DNA of 5,528 bases, from positions 1-5,528 of the forward strand of contig CAJUCU010000058.1 of assembly GCA_910585335.1 (NCBI GenBank). The letters run 5' to 3'. The stretch comes from an uncultured Bacilli bacterium. Lineage in GTDB: Bacteria > Bacillota_I > Bacilli_A > RF39 > UBA660. How positions within the stretch are numbered: position 1 is the stretch's first letter; every line of letters starts with the position of its first letter. Shown here piece by piece: positions 1-5,011 of this stretch. The notes under the pieces are model-generated. The model searched no databases, was not told the origin of the DNA, and saw only the letters and a list, made by a program, of their open reading frames with translations. The position numbers and the translations under genes are program-made.

Positions 1-17
1 TTTCCTATTCGTCTTTT

Positions 18-80
18 TTCGACAATGATTTTGACTAATAATAATCGACAAACTCTACTCTTTTTTGCCAAATTATGACA
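18..80. repeat. Three spaced TCGACA/TGACA-like boxes
   Basis: The plus strand carries TTCGACA at 18-24, ATCGACA at 44-50 and TATGACA at 74-80, spaced 26 and 30 bases apart. Read on the minus strand these are TGTCGAA, TGTCGAT and TGTCATA. The first matches the core of the Bacillus Spo0A box (TGTCGAA) exactly, the second at 6 of 7 positions and the third at 5 of 7. They could be operator sites for a gene left of the window. Whether this organism has Spo0A is unknown, and such short words occur by chance in AT-rich DNA. Confidence 0.22.
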
Positions 81-97
81 AAATCACATGCGAGAAT

Positions 98-127
98 ATT
101 GAAAAAGTTTCAATTTTGTTATATATT
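98..127 (+). promoter_or_regulatory. Candidate plus-strand promoter with a palindrome over the -35
   Basis: A -35-like TTGAAA (99-104) is separated by exactly 17 bases from a -10-like TATATT (122-127), a good sigma-A spacing. The -35 lies inside a perfect palindrome, ATTGAAA-AAG-TTTCAAT (98-114), which could be an operator. Predicted transcription starts near 134 and runs right, away from the sense of every gene in the window. The nearest downstream feature is the hairpin at 219-247. The match is reasonable, but AT-rich DNA produces many such pairs. Confidence 0.35.
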
Positions 128-165
128 TATAGTAATAGAGAATAGGATTTATGGTATTTTTATTA

Positions 166-188
166 TCATAAAGTATTTAACTTTATGA
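166..188. repeat. Perfect 9-bp inverted repeat with 5-base loop
   Basis: TCATAAAGT (166-174) and ACTTTATGA (180-188) are exact reverse complements separated by ATTTA. No T-tract follows on either strand, so this does not look like a terminator. It could be a protein-binding dyad or a hairpin in a plus-strand RNA. Confidence 0.5.
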
Positions 189-212
189 CCATCATTTTCT
201 TTTAGAAACAAC

Positions 213-253
213 AAAAAAACAGGATGAAACCACTCTGGTTTTCCTGTCTTTTT
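213..253. terminator. Bidirectional intrinsic terminator
   Basis: ACAGGA plus AAACCA (219-232, with a 2-base TG bulge at 225-226) pairs with TGGTTTTCCTGT (236-247) around a CTC loop. This gives a 12-bp stem. A run of seven A (213-219) supplies the T-tract for minus-strand transcription, and TTTTT (249-253) does so for the plus strand. The hairpin begins 22 bases past the stop of the 58-residue minus-strand gene and most likely ends the recD2-small protein transcript. It would also stop any plus-strand transcript coming from the left. Confidence 0.75.
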
Positions 254-269
254 ATATTACAGTTTTTAT

Positions 270-446
270 TTACATATCTGATGCAGTATCATCTAGCATA
301 TCAGCTGTTTTACGCAATGTGTTTTTTGTTGCAGATTTTAGATCTTCAACTGCATTAGGATTTTGTTTTCTATACATCATCCAAGCACCATATCCTACAC
401 CTGCCATTGCTGCTAATCCCATTGCTTTTTTCATTGATTTTTTCAT
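270..446 (-). CDS. Small single-pass membrane protein, 58 aa, unknown function
   Basis: This short gene runs from ATG (446-444) to TAA (272-270). It has a strong ribosome binding site, AGAGGTGA at 458-451, ending 4 bases before the ATG, which fixes the start. The protein opens with a lysine-rich end (MKKSMKKAM). Residues 8-24 form a short hydrophobic, glycine/alanine-rich segment likely to be a membrane helix. The rest is a hydrophilic, probably amphipathic helix from about residue 30 to 58 with mixed K/R and D/E. This layout resembles YtxH-like small envelope proteins, but I do not recognise the family and assign no function. It begins 35 bases after the recD2 stop with no terminator between, so it may be co-transcribed. 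A hairpin terminator follows at 213-253. The ribosome binding site, bracketing terminator and sensible composition make it a convincing gene despite its size. Confidence 0.77.
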   Translation of the reverse strand: MKKSMKKAMGLAAMAGVGYGAWMMYRKQNPNAVEDLKSATKNTLRKTADMLDDTASDM

Positions 447-481
447 ATTTTCACCTCTACTCTTATTATGGAAAGGTTTTT

Positions 482-2671
482 CTATTTTATACCATGAATT
501 AAAAAATCTTTAATACTACTTCTCCGCAAATTGGATTGTGTATTTGCTACTGCTATTTTAAAGGCATCGATATCCCCAATTAAATATAACTTTTTTTTAC
601 ATCTAGTGACACCAGTGTATATTAATTTCCGATAAAGCATTTTGTTAAATCCTTTTACAACTGGAATAATAACAATATCAAATTCACTTCCTTGTGCCTT
701 ATGAATACTAATGGCATAGGCTGGTTTAAACTTGTGAAAATTAGAAGCAGTATATTTTACAGTATTGCCATCATAATTAATATGAATTTCTTTTTTGCTC
801 CCTGTTGTTATTTTTTCAATGATTCCGGTATCACCATTATAAACATTTTCTTCTGGCATATTGGTAAGTTCTATTACCTTATCTTCTTCACGATACAAAA
901 CATCTCCTACTACCATTTCTTTTTTAGCAACCTTTTTAGTGTTAAAAATATCCTGTAGTTCTTTATTTATGGTATCGATTCCATTCATCGTTTTATACAT
1001 TGGTGCTAAAATTTGGAATTTTTTATAGGAGATATCGACGTAAGTGCTAGAAATTTCTTTAATATGAGACATCACTTCGCCACTTGAGCACTTTATAAAA
1101 GTTAAATCCTCATCTTTATTAAAAATATTCTCATTTATTTTTCCATTTCTAATATCATGAGCAAGCATTATAATATTAGAATCTTTCCCTTGGCGATATA
1201 GTTCTTTTAAATAATTAACAGGAAGCGTTTCACTTTGTATTAAATCCGATAATACTTGACCTGGACCAACGCTTGGAAGCTGATCATAGTCTCCTACTAA
1301 AATGATTTTGCAGCGCACACTTAATCCTTTTAATAAATTAGCCATTAAATACGTATCAATCATACTTGCTTCATCAATAACTACAAATTCGACATTACTT
1401 TTATTATACTCATTTACCTGAAACTTATCCGTTTCTTTATTCCATTTTAAAAATCTATGAATCGTAGATGCTGGCAAGAACGTTGTTTCACTCATTCTTT
1501 TGGCTGCTCTTCCTGTCGGTGCTAGAAGTGCTACTTTTTCACGCAGTTCATCATAACTATATTTTTTCATTATTTTATATAGTTCTAATATGGCTTTCAT
1601 AATAGTTGTTTTTCCAGTTCCTGGACCACCAGTAATAATCAAAAACTTTTTTAAATAACTATTTATTATTGCGCTTTTTTGGTCACTATTATACGAAATA
1701 TGAAATAGTTTTTCTAAATTTTCTATTTCTAATTCTGGATTTTTTAACTCTTCTTTTTCATGACTCAACATTTTGAAACGATTTACAATAAAGCACTCTG
1801 CTTCATACATTTCTGTTAAATAATATCTTTCCTCTTTTATGGTTATTTTATAATTTTTGGTTAAGTTTTCTATCGCTTCTTCAAACTTTTCTTTTGGTAT
1901 GGAAACACTTAAAATTCGAGGAAGAAAACTAAATAGCTCTTCTTCATAATAATAACAATGACCAATCGTATCACTCAGTTCTCTCATCATATAACAAATA
2001 CTTGCCTCTATTCTTCTTTGATCATCTTTTTCTATATTATTTCTAAGTGCAATGACATCTATTTTTTTAAATGTTAATGTATTTATTTTTTCTATTATTT
2101 GATAGATATTTTCATTTATTATCTCTAACGTCTTTTCTTTATAATAATTATATATTAACATACTATCTTTGGTTGAAAAACCATATTCTGCTAGGGCTAT
2201 AATTGTTTCATAGCTAGATTCATATTCTTTTAGTTGTTTATGGAGCATTTGTGCGTTTTTTTCTGTAATGGTTGGAATTAAAATTAAATTATTCGGATTT
2301 TCTAATATTACTTTCAATGTATCTTTCCCTAATGTACTTACAATTTTCTTAGCTTTTTTCTCACCAATACCTTTAAAAACACTACTAGTTAGAAATTCGA
2401 CCATAGCATCTTTTTCTTCTGGCATACAACGTGAGTATTTGGTCACTTGAAATTGGTCACCATATTTTTCATGTCTTACTAAATTACCATAGAAAATATA
2501 AGTATCTATATCATTTAATTCATGAAAGTATCCTGTGAAAGTAATGGTTCTATCTACATATTCATTCATTTGATCATCATTTGTTTCTTTGACTTTAAAA
2601 ATTCCAATAATATAGCCTGAGTCACTTTTAAAAATACTTTTCCGATACTGTCCTTTGATATATCCTTCCAC
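482..2671 (-). CDS. recD2: ATP-dependent RecD2 DNA helicase (SF1B, RecD-like)
   Basis: RecD2 is a 5'-to-3' superfamily 1B DNA helicase found in bacteria without RecBCD. In Bacillus it is linked to replication-fork progress, recombination and repair. The 729 residues contain an N-terminal OB-like region (about 1-85) and a helix-hairpin-helix region (about 90-190, with GIGEKKAKKI at 101-110). The helicase motifs follow: Walker A GGPGTGKTT (348-356), motif Ia LAPTGRAAKR (383-392), Walker B VIDEAS (431-436), motif III VGDYDQLPSVGPGQ (459-472) and LYRQ (491-494). The SH3-like 2B region carries YNGDTG (611-616). SIHKAQGSEF (655-664) and YTGVTR (685-690) complete the set. Every catalytic motif is intact, and the length is near the low end for the family. 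The GTG start (2671-2669) is supported by AAGGAG nine bases upstream. The gene ends in TAG and is followed closely by the 58-residue gene. Confidence 0.96.
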   Translation of the reverse strand: MEGYIKGQYRKSIFKSDSGYIIGIFKVKETNDDQMNEYVDRTITFTGYFHELNDIDTYIFYGNLVRHEKYGDQFQVTKYSRCMPEEKDAMVEFLTSSVFKGIGEKKAKKIVSTLGKDTLKVILENPNNLILIPTITEKNAQMLHKQLKEYESSYETIIALAEYGFSTKDSMLIYNYYKEKTLEIINENIYQIIEKINTLTFKKIDVIALRNNIEKDDQRRIEASICYMMRELSDTIGHCYYYEEELFSFLPRILSVSIPKEKFEEAIENLTKNYKITIKEERYYLTEMYEAECFIVNRFKMLSHEKEELKNPELEIENLEKLFHISYNSDQKSAIINSYLKKFLIITGGPGTGKTTIMKAILELYKIMKKYSYDELREKVALLAPTGRAAKRMSETTFLPASTIHRFLKWNKETDKFQVNEYNKSNVEFVVIDEASMIDTYLMANLLKGLSVRCKIILVGDYDQLPSVGPGQVLSDLIQSETLPVNYLKELYRQGKDSNIIMLAHDIRNGKINENIFNKDEDLTFIKCSSGEVMSHIKEISSTYVDISYKKFQILAPMYKTMNGIDTINKELQDIFNTKKVAKKEMVVGDVLYREEDKVIELTNMPEENVYNGDTGIIEKITTGSKKEIHINYDGNTVKYTASNFHKFKPAYAISIHKAQGSEFDIVIIPVVKGFNKMLYRKLIYTGVTRCKKKLYLIGDIDAFKIAVANTQSNLRRSSIKDFLIHGIK
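486..513 (-). promoter_or_regulatory. Candidate promoter for the 58-aa gene, at the recD2 end
   Basis: On the minus strand, TTAAAG (513-508) lies 16 bases before TATAAA (491-486). A TG one base upstream of the hexamer (TGGTATAAA) makes an extended -10. It sits in the last codons of recD2 and would start transcription near 479, giving the 58-residue gene a leader of about 33 nt. The -35 is poor, so co-transcription with recD2 remains equally likely. Confidence 0.3.
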
Positions 2672-2680
2672 TCTAATCCA

Positions 2681-2686
2681 CTCCTT
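2681..2686 (-). promoter_or_regulatory. Ribosome binding site fixing the GTG start of recD2
   Basis: AAGGAG on the minus strand is followed by nine bases and then GTG (2671-2669). No in-frame ATG is better placed, and the protein aligns with the usual RecD2 N-terminus (GYIKG...GYIIGIFKV), so the GTG start is preferred. The site lies only 6 bases after a TATAAT, so it would be at the very 5' end of a message made from that promoter. Confidence 0.7.
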
Positions 2687-2692
2687 TTTTCT

Positions 2693-2698
2693 ATTATA
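2693..2698 (-). promoter_or_regulatory. Likely -10 element for recD2
   Basis: A perfect TATAAT lies on the minus strand at 2698-2693, in the 62-base gap between mtaB and recD2 and just after the mtaB terminator. At 16-18 bases upstream the sequence is the terminator stem, with no good TTGACA, so the -35 is weak or absent. Expected starts near 2687 would leave a leader of about 15 nt. Confidence 0.45.
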
Positions 2699-2710
2699 CT
2701 AGGAACAAGC

Positions 2711-2735
2711 AAAAAGTTCTAATTATTTAGAACTT
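2711..2735 (-). terminator. Intrinsic terminator of mtaB, including its stop codon
   Basis: On the minus strand AAGTTCTAA (2735-2727), loop ATAA and TTAGAACTT (2722-2714) form a perfect 9-bp stem, followed by TTTTT (2715-2711). The upstream arm contains the last two bases of the TAA stop (2736-2734). The stem has only two G-C pairs, so it may be leaky and allow some read-through into recD2. Confidence 0.6.
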
Positions 2736-3999
2736 ATTTTCCAATACAATATGGATACTCTATTTTTGTTATGGTTGCATTATAAAAAGTATTATGTTTC
2801 AGCTCTTTATTTATTTTTACAGGTAAAAAGTTTCCAGTATGACCAAAACTTGTACTTTCTTTGGTTGTCTCTATTAACACTTCTACTTTTTTCCCACGGA
2901 AGGTTTCAAAGTACTCTTGTTCTAATTGTCTGCTTAGTGCAAGTAGACGTTGCGCTCTTTTTTTCTTTTCATTGCCATCTATTTGTTTCATACTAGCAGA
3001 TGCGGTTCCTTTTCTTACCGAATATGGAAAAACATGAATTTTGGCAAATTTTAGATTTCGTGCAGTTTCTAATGTTTTTTCAAACATCTCATCTGTTTCT
3101 CCTGGATGTCCAACAATGATATCTGTTGTAATTGAAATCTGTGGTCTTATTTTTCTAATCGCTTCTATTTTTTTATAAAAATAAGAAAGATCATATTTTC
3201 GGTTCATTTGCTTTAGTACTTCATCACTTCCTGCCTGTAGCGGAATATGTAAGTGGTCTACGATGACTGAATACTTCTTTATCACTTCTAATACTTTGTC
3301 TGTTAACTCGGTAATTTCAATAGAAGAAATTCTCAGTCTTTTTAAACCTTCTAGCTTACATATTTCCTCTAAGATTGTTGCAAAATCAGTATCTATATCT
3401 ACTCCATAGTTTCCTGTATGTATTCCTGTTAAAACAATTTCATAATAACCATTTTGAATCAAAGAGTTCACTTCTTTTATTACTTTATTTTTATCTTTAC
3501 TACGACATTTTCCTCTTACATATGGGATAATACAATAACTACAAAAATTCTCACAACCATCTTGGATTTTTACAAAAGCGCGAGTTCTTCCTGGAAAGTC
3601 ACTGATATCCATATCTTCAAATTCTTTATATTCTTCTTCATATAAATCTCTAATTTCTTTTCTTTTTTGAAAATACTCTTCCAAAATTTCTACAATTTTA
3701 CTTTTGTCTTTATTTCCTATTACAATATCTAAACCATCCATCCTAAAATCATGGTTGGCTTCTATAAAACACCCCATAGCAACAATACAAGCATCTTTGT
3801 TTTTACGTATTGCTTGACGAATCATTTTACGACTCTTTACATCACTCGTATTAGTCACGGTACAAGTGTTTATGATGTAAACGTCACACAAGTCATTAAA
3901 ATCCACAATTTCATAACCAGCCTCTTTTAGTTTATTAGCGATAAACTCTGATTCATAGGTATTTACTTTGCAGCCTAATGTTAAAATTCCAACTTTCAT
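2734..3999 (-). CDS. mtaB: tRNA N6-threonylcarbamoyladenosine (t6A37) methylthiotransferase MtaB
   Basis: MtaB is a radical-SAM enzyme that adds a methylthio group to t6A at position 37 of tRNAs reading ANN codons, giving ms2t6A. It needs two [4Fe-4S] clusters. The 421 residues show the UPF0004 domain with its three cluster cysteines: C10 in LGCKVNTYES, C46 in NTCTVT and C77 in MGCF. The radical-SAM motif GCENFCSYC follows, with C149, C153 and C156. The barrel carries HIPLQAGSD (251-259) and DIIVGHPGET (293-302), and a TRAM-like RNA-binding end spans about 370-421. LGCKVN and the spacing place it with MtaB rather than MiaB or RimO. The ATG (3999-3997) has a modest ribosome binding site, GGAAGTGA, and an extended -10 upstream at 4032-4024. 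It is followed by its own terminator, so it is probably monocistronic. Housekeeping tRNA modification has no obvious functional link to its neighbours. Confidence 0.95.
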   Translation of the reverse strand: MKVGILTLGCKVNTYESEFIANKLKEAGYEIVDFNDLCDVYIINTCTVTNTSDVKSRKMIRQAIRKNKDACIVAMGCFIEANHDFRMDGLDIVIGNKDKSKIVEILEEYFQKRKEIRDLYEEEYKEFEDMDISDFPGRTRAFVKIQDGCENFCSYCIIPYVRGKCRSKDKNKVIKEVNSLIQNGYYEIVLTGIHTGNYGVDIDTDFATILEEICKLEGLKRLRISSIEITELTDKVLEVIKKYSVIVDHLHIPLQAGSDEVLKQMNRKYDLSYFYKKIEAIRKIRPQISITTDIIVGHPGETDEMFEKTLETARNLKFAKIHVFPYSVRKGTASASMKQIDGNEKKKRAQRLLALSRQLEQEYFETFRGKKVEVLIETTKESTSFGHTGNFLPVKINKELKHNTFYNATITKIEYPYCIGK

Positions 4000-4023
4000 A
4001 CTTTCACTTCCATCACTTAGTAG

Positions 4024-4032
4024 ATTATAGCA
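4024..4032 (-). promoter_or_regulatory. Extended -10 promoter of mtaB
   Basis: TGCTATAAT on the minus strand (4032-4024) is a textbook extended -10 (TGnTATAAT). The region 17 bases upstream is a T-run from the preceding terminator, not a TTGACA, which extended -10 promoters tolerate. Transcription would start near 4017, leaving a leader of roughly 18 nt before ATG 3999. Confidence 0.6.
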
Positions 4033-4045
4033 TAAAAGAGCAAAG

Positions 4046-4066
4046 AAAAAAAGGAATTAATCCTTT
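4046..4066 (-). terminator. Weak intrinsic terminator after the DUF5011 gene
   Basis: On the minus strand AAAGGA (4066-4061), loop TTAAT and TCCTTT (4055-4050) are followed by more T, giving a run of seven (4052-4046). The loop contains the TAA stop of the DUF5011 gene (4059-4057). The stem is only 6 bp, so efficiency may be low. Confidence 0.45.
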
Positions 4067-4755
4067 ATCGTTACTAGTCTAACTATACTCATGACATTTC
4101 CTTCTTCTGTTATTATCATGTATTTTAACACATAAGTTCCTGCTTTCTTATTAGTCAAATCATCTGTGATTATAATTTGATCAGAAATATCTATTTCTTT
4201 ATGATATGCTTTGGCACCTGCTTCTACATACTTTTCTTCTCGTTCTAGTACTATGCGTTTTTTTCCTAAGAGTACCATTTGTATTGGTGTGGTTCCTTTT
4301 TTATATACATTTACTACTCGTACTTTCATATCTTCATTGTTATATGATGAGTTCTTTCGATAGTAGACATAATAAGAACCTGTTTTACTTGTATCTACCT
4401 TGTCTACTGGTTTCATTGTGACACCATCATAGTATTCATAACTAACTAAAATATTATCCATTGAGCCTACTAAACCAGGGTCTACATATTTTGTATTTTC
4501 TTCTATGTTTACTATAGACTCTCCATGCATTCCATCAGAATTCACTTCGTTATTTTTTTTATTCACTTCATCTGGTGGGACGATGTTTAACTTTTCAGTA
4601 TTTTCTCTACTCATAGATATCAAGGCATAACTGCCGCCAAATAGAAGCATAACGAAAACAGTGTTTATTGCTACTAGTTTATAAATTCTCTGTCTTACTC
4701 TTTTTGGTGAGGGGTTAATTACTATTGTCTTATATTTTTTTCCAAATAATTTCAT
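4057..4755 (-). CDS. Membrane-anchored protein with two DUF5011-like Ig domains
   Basis: The 232-residue protein starts with a basic cytoplasmic stretch (1-25, rich in K and R). One membrane helix follows at about 25-48 (core VFVMLLFGGSYALI), then a polar linker with many Asn/Glu (about 50-78). By the positive-inside rule the C-terminus faces outward. Two tandem Ig-like repeats follow, about 78-152 and 156-232. Each has the DUF5011 pattern: an early Y-V-(D/E)-x-G turn (YVDPG at 90-94, YVEAG at 176-180) and a late (K)TGSYYVYY or AGTYVLKY strand. DUF5011 domains are common in Gram-positive surface proteins and are thought to be structural or adhesive. No catalytic motif, LPXTG signal or cleavage site was seen, so a specific function is not assigned. 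The ATG (4755-4753) has AAGGAT 11 bases upstream, a slightly long spacing. Its neighbour to the right is also surface-type. Confidence 0.85.
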   Translation of the reverse strand: MKLFGKKYKTIVINPSPKRVRQRIYKLVAINTVFVMLLFGGSYALISMSRENTEKLNIVPPDEVNKKNNEVNSDGMHGESIVNIEENTKYVDPGLVGSMDNILVSYEYYDGVTMKPVDKVDTSKTGSYYVYYRKNSSYNNEDMKVRVVNVYKKGTTPIQMVLLGKKRIVLEREEKYVEAGAKAYHKEIDISDQIIITDDLTNKKAGTYVLKYMIITEEGNVMSIVRLVTIKD

Positions 4756-4796
4756 ATTTTGTCTCTATCCTTCTCGTTTATTTTATCTTTATTTTC

Positions 4797-4826
4797 AGTA
4801 TAACAAAGAATCGTAGAAGAAGGCAA
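4797..4826 (-). promoter_or_regulatory. Candidate promoter of the DUF5011 gene
   Basis: TTGCCT (4826-4821) lies 18 bases before TATACT (4802-4797) on the minus strand. The elements match consensus at 4 and 5 of 6 positions, and starts would fall near 4790, about 35 nt before the ATG. The 18-base spacer coincides almost exactly with one arm of an inverted repeat (4806-4821), which may bear on regulation. Confidence 0.45.
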
Positions 4827-4888
4827 GGATTTTAGTAAAAACTTATCTTTATCTGTTATTTTAACTTTCTTTTTCTACTACGACTCTT
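4806..4888. repeat. Imperfect 16-bp inverted repeat flanking 51 bases
   Basis: The left arm AAGAATCGTAGAAGAA (4806-4821) and the reverse complement of the right arm (4873-4888, AAGAGTCGTAGTAGAA) agree at 14 of 16 positions. The 51-base spacer is AT-rich and without a gene. The left arm sits between the -35 and -10 of the candidate promoter of the DUF5011 gene. Possible roles are a paired operator, an invertible promoter segment or the trace of a small insertion. The sequence alone does not choose between them. Confidence 0.5.
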
Positions 4889-4944
4889 AATGATAAATAG
4901 TTTGGAAAGCAGGTTGATGTATATATTTTTTTCATATTTTATTC

Positions 4945-4994
4945 AAAAAACAGCAGAAGGTCATTTACCAGACCAAGTTTTCTACGGCTTTTTT
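4945..4994. terminator. Intrinsic terminator after the surface-type gene
   Basis: On the minus strand a run AAAAAGCCGTAGAA pairs with TTCTGCTGTTTTTT, with one mismatch and G-U pairs. After an AACTT bulge, GGTC (4974-4971) pairs with GACC (4962-4959) around an 8-base loop. TTTTTT (4950-4945) follows on the minus strand and TTTTTT (4989-4994) on the plus strand, so it could work both ways. It lies about 20 bases past the TAA at 5014-5012 and separates this gene from the DUF5011 gene. Confidence 0.65.
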
Positions 4995-5011
4995 CTTTAT
5001 ATACCGAACTA

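Larger units (their letters stand above)
134..253 (+). ncRNA. Possible small plus-strand RNA
   Basis: The candidate promoter at 98-127 and the hairpin plus TTTTT at 219-253 would define a transcript of about 120 nt. It contains a second perfect hairpin (166-188). The only reading frame seen is six codons, starting at ATG 151 behind an AGGA, and it is too short to call a gene. No known RNA family is recognised. The unit is inferred only from a promoter-like pair and a terminator that may really serve the minus-strand gene at 270-446. Confidence 0.2.

Noticed and set aside
151..171. A six-codon plus-strand frame (ATG to TAA) behind AGGA, a possible leader peptide.
   Set aside because: It is too short to support, and no downstream plus-strand gene exists for it to control.
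319..513. A plus-strand frame of 64 codons opposite the 58-residue gene and the end of recD2.
   Set aside because: It is antisense to two supported genes, has no ribosome binding site, and its hydrophobic content comes from complementing lysine-rich codons. The plus-strand frames opposite recD2, mtaB and the DUF5011 gene are rejected for the same reasons.
4861..4935. A 24-codon minus-strand reading frame starting at ATG 4935 and ending in TAA at 4863-4861.
   Set aside because: It has no ribosome binding site, starts within the T-rich tail of the upstream terminator, and has no recognisable features. Its end overlaps the inverted-repeat arm.
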